Source of the DNA: Baffinella frigidus
Taxonomy: Eukaryota; Cryptophyceae; Cryptomonadales; Baffinellaceae
Assembly (NCBI GenBank): GCA_026770585.1
Contig: MU646373.1
Location: 40,003-50,076 of the forward strand
DNA: 10,074 bases
Direction: 5' to 3'
The position numbers and the translations under genes were made by a program. Below the pieces are notes generated by a model. It ran no database searches. It was given only the letters and a program-made list of their open reading frames with translations, and was not told the DNA's origin. Shown piece by piece: positions 1-6,900 of the stretch (the first letter of the stretch is position 1; each line of letters opens with the position of its first letter).

Positions 1-289
1 CCCGCCCCCCCCTCGCGCCGAAGGACGCTCCTCAGCGACGCCCGTGAGGAAGGTGTTGTCACCGCCGTCGGGGTCGCTCGGGCGGTCGACGTTCGGCGCG
101 AACCCTCCCCAGTCCATGGCGGCGCGCGAGTGCAGCCGCCCGCCCCCCCCCGCGTCGCTCCCCCCGTCGAAGCGCGGCGTGTCGAACATGGCGGCCGCGA
201 CGCGGGCCTCGCGGCGTTGGCCGCGGCGCGAGACAGGCGCGCCGCCCACCCCCGAGAAGTCGTCCAGCACGATCCCCGCGTGCTCCCGC
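1..289 (-). CDS. Exon 3 (partial) of the unrecognised minus-strand gene
   Basis: After the acceptor GGTGGCAG at 291-290, one base completes the codon split with exon 2. The frame then stays open for 96 codons to the window edge. The reading starts REHAGIVLDDFSGVGGAPVS and continues through Gly/Ser/Asp-rich sequence to TFLTGVAEERPS. The acidic, mixed composition supports this frame over the two Arg-rich alternatives. The last four codons are a G-rich run at the edge, so the exon could end slightly earlier. Confidence 0.58.
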
Positions 290-1958
290 CTGCCACCAAC
301 CAACCCCATCTCCCAATTACCCCAACGCCCCGTGACCCCATCGCCCCATCGCCCCATCACCCCCCGCGCTAAGCCGATCACACCATCACTCACCCCTCCT
401 GCAGTGCAATGCCTCCAACGGCGGTGGTCTGCGAAACTGTGAGTTGATCGCTCGTGGGATGCGAGACGAGGGGCGGCGGGGGTGGCCGCTCGAGTACAGG
501 CAAGGTACAGGGTGCCAGGGAGCAGCAGCAAGGGCGCGCGCGCGGAAGGGTGCGGGAGGAAGTTCAAAGGGTAACGTCCTGAAAACCGGGCAGTTAGGCC
601 GAAGGTATTGCCTACGGTAGGCTGTAGGGATCCTAGGACCTAATGTTTCGTAGGACCCCCCTGGGCTCCCACGGCTTACCTCCCACGGCTTAGGCAAAAA
701 CGTAGGCTGAGCTGCCCGGTGTTGAGGAAGTTGGCTATGCAAGTAGCTACCGCGAGCGCGGGCGGGCAGGAGGGGGACGTACACTTTGGGCTTCTGCTCA
801 TCGTCCAACACCATCTCAGAGCCGGCGAGAAACTCCTTGGTGGCCACCATCATGGATGGGTCGTCGCGTTTCCCCAGCGAGCAATCGATCTGCTTCCGCT
901 TGGCCAGCAGGCGGGCCTGGAGTCCCGTGGCGGTCGTCCGCAGGCGGCGCGCCGAAATTCCCTCCGTTTGCAGCAGCGCCAGGCGGTACACCTCCTCCGT
1001 CTCCAGCTGCCGGAACTGCGGGCGCACCGAGCCGCGCTCCGTGGCCGGCCGCGACGGCATGCGCGAGTCAGGTGTCGCGCCCGTGGCACCTCGGTGCGTG
1101 CCTGGTCGCCGCGTCGTCGACGGCCGGCTGCTGGCTCGCGCGGACGACTCCCTCATCACCTGCCGAACACCGTGGGGGGGTCTTAAGGTTCCAGGGTTTA
1201 ATTGTGCGAAGGCAAGCTCCAGACATAACTTTCCCTCACGGTTGTGGAGGAGCGGGCACAGGGGGGGCGGTCGGGGGGGGTTGGGTCTTAGGGTGCATGG
1301 TTGAACTGTGCTAGTCCTCCACCAACTCAGAAACCCTCTCAGCAACCCTCCTCCACCTGCCGCACCTGGGATTGACCCCCGCACAACCCAAGTGCCCCTT
1401 GCTAGCTAGCCAAAAGCCCTCAGAGGTTGAACACATCGCCCTTTTCAACCACCCTATTTTGTACCGAGGTCGCTGGAATCTGGCGACCTCCAGAACTGTG
1501 GTACACATCAGGGGTCTCGACAACGTGGTCTGGCACAGTGGTGCATCAGGGACACCCGCGCAGCCGACACCCACAACAAAACCATCAGTCTCGCGGCCGC
1601 AGAAGTGATGAGTCCCGTCTGAGGGCCGCTCAGGGCTAGCGTGGGACAATAGGGGCTAGCTTGGGACGCCTCCTGATCAAGGCGGGCCAGGGAATACGCC
1701 AGGGAATAGGGGTGGGAAGATGTGGGTGAGAAAAAGGCAGGGAGCGGGGGATATAGGGAAGGTGGGGGTGGAGGGAATAAAGGGGGGGGAGGGTGCGTGA
1801 CTGACCTCTGGCATCAACATCTCCAAATCGAGCTTTGGAATGGGGGGCAGCTTCTTGAACGGCGTCTCCAGCAGCCGCCCGGTGCCAGGCCGCAGCCGCT
1901 CCGGCAGCGTCCCCATGGCGGTCCCAGACAGGCGCGGCTCGTTCCCCATCCCCGCCAT
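1..1958 (-). CDS. Unrecognised three-exon gene, 3' end beyond the window
   Basis: I do not recognise this protein. Three minus-strand blocks join in frame: 1958-1806 (start ATG, phase 0 end), 1159-783 (phase 2 end) and 289-1 (open to the window edge). Introns are GT-AG, with donors GTCAGT and GTACGT. The 273 visible residues fall into an N-terminal segment with a Pro/Lys/Leu stretch (ETPFKKLPPIPKLDLEML), a basic Arg/Ser/Thr-rich linker, a charged probably helical segment (QLETEEVYRLALLQTEG onward, about residues 99-140), then an acidic to Gly-rich part (VLDDFSGVGG, later DRPSDPDGGDN). No signal peptide, membrane segment or known catalytic motif is seen. The start ATG has a favourable context (AGCATGG). 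The gene lies head to head with the carboxypeptidase gene, so shared regulation is possible but unproven. The splicing model is inferred from phase and protein-like composition; function is unknown. Confidence 0.6.
290..782 (-). other. Intron of the minus-strand gene with C-rich tract and foldback element
   Basis: This is the GTACGT...GGCAG intron between exons 2 and 3. On the plus strand, 300-372 is a degenerate C-rich tract of ATCGCCCC/ACCCC units that may be decayed telomere-like or microsatellite DNA. Positions 582-722 hold a separately listed inverted-repeat element. No further coding sequence is supported. Confidence 0.5.
582..722. mobile_element. MITE-like foldback element with imperfect terminal inverted repeats
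   Basis: CCGGGCAG at 586-593 is the exact reverse complement of CTGCCCGG at 712-719. TTGCCTA at 608-614 is the exact reverse complement of TAGGCAA at 691-697. Spacing between the two motifs is the same on both sides (22 bp), giving imperfect arms of about 30-35 bp around a ~75-bp centre. The centre includes the direct repeat CCCACGGCTTA (668-678 and 682-692). No transposase and no clear target-site duplication are seen. The element sits inside an intron, consistent with a non-autonomous DNA transposon or a structured repeat. Confidence 0.5.
783..1159 (-). CDS. Exon 2 of the unrecognised minus-strand gene
   Basis: This exon is 377 nt, entered in phase 0 after the acceptor TTCGGCAG and left in phase 2 at the strong donor GTACGT. 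Its first ~40 residues are Arg/Ser/Thr-rich and probably disordered. The rest is a charged segment (VRPQFRQLETEEVYRLALL, then LRTTATGLQARLLAKRKQ) that looks helical, followed by FLAGSEMVLDDEQKPK. The opposite strand also has long open frames here, but they are Arg/Cys-rich and lack compatible splice partners. Confidence 0.62.
1160..1805 (-). other. Intron 1 of the minus-strand gene
   Basis: A GTCAGT...CGGCAG intron of 646 bp. It contains two imperfect copies of a ~30-bp plus-strand segment beginning GGGTCTTA and ending TGTGC (near 1177-1207 and 1284-1312), with resemblance to decayed TTTAGGG units. It also holds a 20-bp-offset direct repeat, GGGCTAGCGTGGGAC (1633-1647) and GGGCTAGCTTGGGAC (1653-1667), and G-rich runs near 1260-1280 and 1740-1795. 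No coding potential is supported on either strand. Confidence 0.5.
1806..1958 (-). CDS. Exon 1 of the unrecognised minus-strand gene
   Basis: This exon encodes 51 residues starting MAGMGNEPRLSG and ending LEMLMPE, then a GTCAGT donor in phase 0. The first in-frame ATG is at 1958-1956. The frame is open only a few codons further upstream, so this is taken as the first coding exon. The composition (LPERLRPGTGRLLETPFKK) looks protein-like and contrasts with the repetitive intron below it. Confidence 0.62.
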
Positions 1959-2212
1959 GCTGAAGTCACCTAGCAAGAGGACCTCAGCGCTGCGCCATGC
2001 AGCCTGATTTTGTCACAAGAAGTTGCTCCGGGTGGAGGGGTGCGGCAAGAAGTTGAGATCCCCTTGTTGCGACCCAACTGACAAACTCCCTCAGGTTGTG
2101 ATTCTCGAGTTCTCTGTGTTCGTTCTTGGAGCCGTTGAATCGTTTTTGGAGCTGTATGTCCACTTTTGGCCGAGGTGGCCAAGGAGCCTGAGGAAAATGG
2201 ACTTTTGAAATA

Positions 2213-2266
2213 CCCCCCCCCTCACGCCGAGGCTCACGGCGCGCAGCCTTTTGGGGGAGGGGGGGT
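2213..2266. repeat. C-run/G-run foldback
   Basis: A C8 run is followed about 40 bp later by G5-A-G7. Between them, CGCCG (2225-2229) can pair with CGGCG (2237-2241). Both strands can therefore form a GC hairpin, and the G-rich side could alternatively form a quadruplex. It lies in the shared upstream region. Confidence 0.45.
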
Positions 2267-2661
2267 TGCCGTCTACAGATCCCGGAGACGCTCCTTGGAC
2301 CTGACGCGCGCATGGTTCACGGGTCAGAGTAGGTGGTCCTCGGACGCGCAGAAATGAGGTAACCGCTGTTCCGAAAATGCGCTGGTGACAAGGGCCGTAA
2401 GGGCATTTTGGGACGTGGGGAGGGAAGGAGGGGAAAGACAGGGGGTTCGCGGGGACGGAGACGAGCGGAGACGGAGACGACAATCTGGAGCGGAATCAAG
2501 AATCTGCGAAGGTCTGCGCTCTCCATCTGCGTTCCTGGACACGGATAGGGCAGGATTTTGCCCTGCTGCACCTTCTCCGGATATCAAGTTCAAGAGAAGT
2601 TGGGGGTCCGCGCCTCCGGGACCGGGGCCACGCGTGGTTCAGATAGGCGCACTGGCTGAGA

Positions 2662-2734
2662 TGTGACTGGCTCCACGGCTGACTGGCAGACTGATTGTCA
2701 GCCTGACTGGCTGACAGACTCTCAGACTGACTTA

Positions 2735-2766
<32 letters not shown>

Positions 2767-2775
2767 ATGAATGAC
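2662..2775. repeat. CTGN tetranucleotide repeat
   Basis: The tract is built from CTGA, CTGG and CAGA-type tetramers, with about seven uninterrupted CTGG/GGCT units near 2737-2764, ending with GAAT GAAT. It resembles the CTGN units of the minisatellite at 6850-7030. It accounts for the Ser/Gln/Ala-repeat open frame on the minus strand, which is not treated as a gene. Confidence 0.7.
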
Positions 2776-2986
2776 TTGCTGTGTGCTGGCGAAGGAAGGG
2801 ACACCTGACGCATGCGACGGTGTAAGCATACAGTACACGTAGCACCCCACCCTCCTTCACCCCTCGCTCTCTATCTCCCTAGCGCCTCGGATTCAGGCGC
2901 CCGCTACTCGAGAGGCAGCGGGCGGGGGCGGGTCTGAGCAGGGGAGTCGCAGCGTGGGGAGAAGGCCACCTGGTTGTCCTGGGGGC

Positions 2987-3006
2987 ATGTTACTGCAGAG
3001 GATTTG
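2987..3006 (+). CDS. Candidate upstream first coding exon of the carboxypeptidase gene
   Basis: ATG at 2987 opens six codons and leaves a phase 2 remainder before GTAAGA at 3007, one of the best donor sequences in the window. The acceptor AACCCAG at 3156-3162, with a CTGAC branch-point-like motif 20 bp upstream, rejoins exactly the frame of the downstream exon, giving MLLQRI then WFVGRRRRRK. The phase match could be chance (one in three). If this is wrong, translation starts at 3305 and this could be a 5' UTR exon. Confidence 0.35.
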
Positions 3007-3304
3007 GTAAGAACGTAGAGGTCCTGGTTCCCTGGTAACGCGGTAACACAGGTAAAAGGTAGTCCCGGATTCCGTCGCCCCCGGTCCGGGAACGAGGCCT
3101 ATGTCCCCGTTTCCGGAAAGAAACTACCCCTAGCCCTGCTGCTGACGCTGGCCGGAACCCAGGTTTGTGGGCCGGAGACGGAGACGCAAAACTGCCGGAC
3201 CCGGCGACGCGGCGGAGACGGAGACGGGGAAACGAAAATCCAAACCCGGTACGACACTTGTGTCGTCCGTCTCCGCAAGTCCCCGCCAACCCCAGGCGAA
3301 AACC

Positions 3305-3909
3305 ATGCAGCGGTTTGAGTCCCTAGAAACGCTGCGTGTCGTGCAGACCGACGCTCTGCGCGACGAGCGTGACGCAACCCGGCGTCCAGGGCTTCGGATC
3401 GAATCACCAGCACAATCGCCCATGGATGAGGACCACTTCGACCCAACATCTCCCATCGGAGCGAGCACTGAGACAAGCCCTGCCAACAGCAAGCCTGCGC
3501 GGCGTCCGATGAGGCCCCCACGCGGCCTTCCGCCGGAGGGAGGCGCGAGCATGCTGTGGTCGCACTTCGATGGAGACAGCCTCAAGTCCAGAGGGGCAGG
3601 TGCGATGGCCCAGCAACGGCAGGCGTACCACGACGAGTTGACAGACTCGCTCGTCGACCAGATGAAGTTACTCGCGCCGCTGCGCCTCCCGCCCGGCGAG
3701 GTTCGGGACGCACTCTCACCGTCCCCAGAGGGCGAGGGTCGGGCACGCGCGCAGTCGGTGGTGATGGTGGCGGCCGAGGCAGAGGCTCGGCCGCGCGCGA
3801 TGTCGATCGCGATGTTGGCGCCGCCGCTCCCGCTGCACGACTGCACCCTCGACCGCTACAAGCCGCGCCCTCTCATCGGCTTTGGTCATCGCCTTGCGAC
3901 GGCCCCAAG
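3305..3909 (+). CDS. CCP exon 1: disordered N-terminal extension
   Basis: Begins [14 protein letters not shown] at the first in-frame ATG. The frame is also open back to 3146, so coding may extend upstream. It is rich in Pro, Ala, Arg and Ser, with no domain recognised. Two RxRxxS sites, RARAQS (3740-3757) and RPRAMS (3788-3805), look like basophilic kinase sites. It ends ...[11 protein letters not shown] at an AAG|GTCACA donor in phase 2. Confidence 0.65.
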
Positions 3910-6900
3910 GTCACACACACTCCTGTTGCCATCCCTAAACTCTAAACCCCAACCCCAAAACCTTCATCCGTGAACCCCACCCCCAACCCCCATCCTCTAA
4001 TTCATCAACTCCACCCCCCAACCCACCTTCAACCCCCACCCTCGCATCCCTAACCGGCCCGCGAGACCAAGCATCGATTGCCAGATGCTTCGATGCAGTC
4101 AGCGGTCGCCTGGGTTGACGGATGCTTGCAGGCAGTCAGCGTTCCCCTGGTCCCGCTGCTTGACACCCCCTGAGCCTGAGCGATGACGGTGATGGGCGGG
4201 CAGGCACTACCACGTGTCAGCCGCGACAGACGAGGCACTCAACGTGGTGAGCAGCGACGCCATGGCGACGCTGGTGGCCGAGCGGCGTGCCAGCGTCGCC
4301 GCGCGAGGACGCCGCTCTGACCTCGTCGTGCGTCCCCGCCCTCCTCCCCCACCCATGTCCCCTCCGCCTTTCGAAAACAGGGCTCCGAATCGGAGACACC
4401 AGGCGTCCGAGACACCAGGCCGCCCCGTGCTGCCGCGCACCCTGTCTGCTGGGAGCGTGCTGGCTGCGGCGTGCTCCGCCAGGGCCGCGATGGGTTGGCG
4501 TGTTTGACCGCGATCAACACACGTTTCTTTTCTGGCCCGCCGATGTGTCCGAATGTCGCCCTCTCTGCGCCCGAGTCATCTGTCACCCTGCACATACATA
4601 CGACTTACAGCCCCTCTGCGGCAGGCGTACAACTACTTGGACCGGAGCGGAGGGGGCTTCAAGGGGACAGCATCCAACGACTCCCATTCTTCCTCCAACG
4701 ACGAGACGCCCCTTCCCGGCGAGGAGAGGTTGAAGACACCCGGGCAGGCCGACTCGGACGCGCCGCACTCTGCTGGCCGGCCGGGTTCGGGGCCGGAGCG
4801 TGAGCGAGGAGGAGGAGACGCGGACGCAGAAGCCGCCTTCTCGCGCCCGCCCCTCCACCCGGCAGCGCCCCCCCCTGCGGTGCCACAGCCCCCCCCTGCG
4901 GTGCTACAGCCGCCGGCGCACATGGGCGGCACTGCGTCAGGCGGGCACCATGCGGCGCGGGGGGACCCAGGGGGGGGGGAGCGGTCGCGTCTTTTCGACC
5001 CGACGCAGGCATCAGCGATGCGACGAAGCAGAGACGCCGACCCGCTCACCGCCGAGGTCACGGACGCCAGGCTGCCAGAGGCCGCGCCCGTGCTGACGTT
5101 CGAGTCGCGCTTCGAGAGTGGGAACCTGCTCAAGGCGTCGCGTGTGGGAGACCTTGAGTACGACCTGATGCTCCGCTCCGACCACAACACTGGCGGTACC
5201 AAGCACCCGCACGCTACCCGTATTTATTAGTTCTCTTGATGCAGGTCATAGATAGGCCCATCCGCCTTGAGTTGAGTGCTACCTCCAGCCGACCGTCAAC
5301 CCTGCCACCGACCACCTTGGCGACATCCACCCTGATACCTTCACCCAGCCAGCCACCGCCTTCGCGACCTGCGCCACACCCTCTCCACCTCCCTCCGCCA
5401 CGCCCCTCCATGCGATGCCCCGCACTTTCTTGCTACCCTTCAACCTCTTCTCGCAAGATAACTGAATCAGTTATGTTTCAATAGGAGTCTGAATAGGAGA
5501 AATTAGTAAGGGCACAGTCCTATTTAAAGGAGAAACGCTAAGAAGTAGGCAACAGATTCAGTCATTTTTCGAGATGAAAGTGCGAGCGACTCCATGCGGC
5601 AGTGTTTCTTGAAGGAACTCGTTCTGTGCGTTCCTTCTATGGTAGCAAGTGTCTTTGGATGGTAGCGAGTGTGTGGTGGCGCAGCTGAAGAGGAGGGACA
5701 GCTGCAACGGGGTAAGTGTCGTCTGATCATTTTCTTTATTACTCTCGAGACAAGTCCTAAATGAGGCTCTTGAGCCTTGAGATGAGTGATACAAAAGTCT
5801 ATGAGCCTTAAGAAACGAGCCCGCCTCAGCAACGTGAGCTATGCCATTTGGTAAGAATCCAGGTGGCACGGCACGGGGTGGGAATCCGAACTGCGAGCAA
5901 CCAGGCTGCAGACCGTGGATGACGAGGGTGCACTGTTCTCATGGATGTGTGCTGGAGTAGTTGGTCTCCGCGCGTTTGGCAGGGTAAATGATGGTCAGAT
6001 GTGGGCGTGGTTGGTCCCTTTTGGCAAGCCTACCTTGCTCGGCTGGCACGTCTCACTAGTCACCCTGCAAGCATGCTTCGCCCGGCTGGCAGGGCACAGG
6101 ATGTGTGTTGTATTCTGGCTATTTCCTAAAATTTCTTTAATCTGGGCTAACTATCCAGAAGACCTTAAGACTCAAATCACTAGTTCAAAAATGATCTTTT
6201 TTTTTCCTTCATTTGTTATGAGAAATTACAAAAATAGTTGGTTGTATGCGCGGTTGGTCCTGGCACGCCCGGCAGGTCTGACTAGGCACTTGTCTGCCCC
6301 CCGTTCGGCAGGGCACATCCAGTGGTACTACTTCTCAGTCGGGCAGATGAAACAGGGTCTCGTCTACACCTTCAACATTTCCAACCTCTGCAAACGCGAA
6401 TCGCTCTACTCCCGGGGGCTGAGGCCGCTCATGTTCTCCAACACTCTCGCCAAGCTTGACGGCAAAGGCTGGCACAGGTAACATCCACGGGGGGGCTTGA
6501 TGCCTCAACCTAGGGAGGCGTGATGCCTGCCTGCCTGCATGTGCGACCATGCCGCACGCTGCGCTCTCTCGAACCTCGCTCCTGCAACCTTGCATTTAAA
6601 TAGGACGCCTAGTTAAGTTTACTATGCCCACACTATTTTCTCCTATTCAACCTCCTATTGAAAAGGAACTGATTCAGTTATGTTCCGAGATGAGTCGAGG
6701 CCTGTAGGAGGTTCGAGGCGCTTGGTTGAAGCATGGTGCCCTCGCTCTTGCCAGCAACGCTTGGCGAGCGCACGTGCAATGCCCACTGCAAGTTGATGGT
6801 GCCAGGCCCAGGTGGCGCGGAATCGCTGTTGCACATCACTGTATCACTCAAGCACTCACTGCCTGCCTGACTGACTGCCTGACTCAGTGGCTGCCTGCCT

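Larger units (their letters stand above)
1959..2986. promoter_or_regulatory. Divergent intergenic region (presumed promoters of both genes)
   Basis: This spacer separates two start codons that point away from each other, so both promoters presumably lie here. No TATA box or named element is certain. Visible structure: a repeated CAAGAAGTTG (2016-2025 and 2046-2055), a foldback with C-run and G-run arms (2213-2266), GGAGACGGAGACG (2467-2479), and a CTGN tetranucleotide repeat (about 2662-2775). Several open frames cross the region but are low-complexity or repeat-derived. Bidirectional promoter activity is inferred from geometry only. Confidence 0.4.

Noticed and set aside
719-1304. Overlapping plus-strand open frames of 150-170 codons
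   Set aside because: They are antisense to exon 2 of the minus-strand gene, Arg/Cys-rich, and lack splice partners with matching phase. The minus-strand reading gives better protein-like sequence.
2496-2813. Ser/Gln/Ala-repeat protein on the minus strand
   Set aside because: The repeats are a direct translation of the CTGN tetranucleotide tract and have no other coding support.
3130-3846. 238-codon open frame on the minus strand
   Set aside because: It lies antisense to exon 1 of the carboxypeptidase gene. Its Ser/Arg/Ala-rich composition is the mirror of a GC-rich coding frame and it has no recognisable motif.
4633-5202. 189-codon open frame on the minus strand
   Set aside because: It is antisense to carboxypeptidase exon 3, whose plus-strand frame carries the conserved [10 protein letters not shown] and LEYDLML segments.
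5558-5869. Two overlapping ~100-codon minus-strand open frames
   Set aside because: They lie within intron 3, start in the MITE-like repeat area, and show no motif, splice support or family resemblance.
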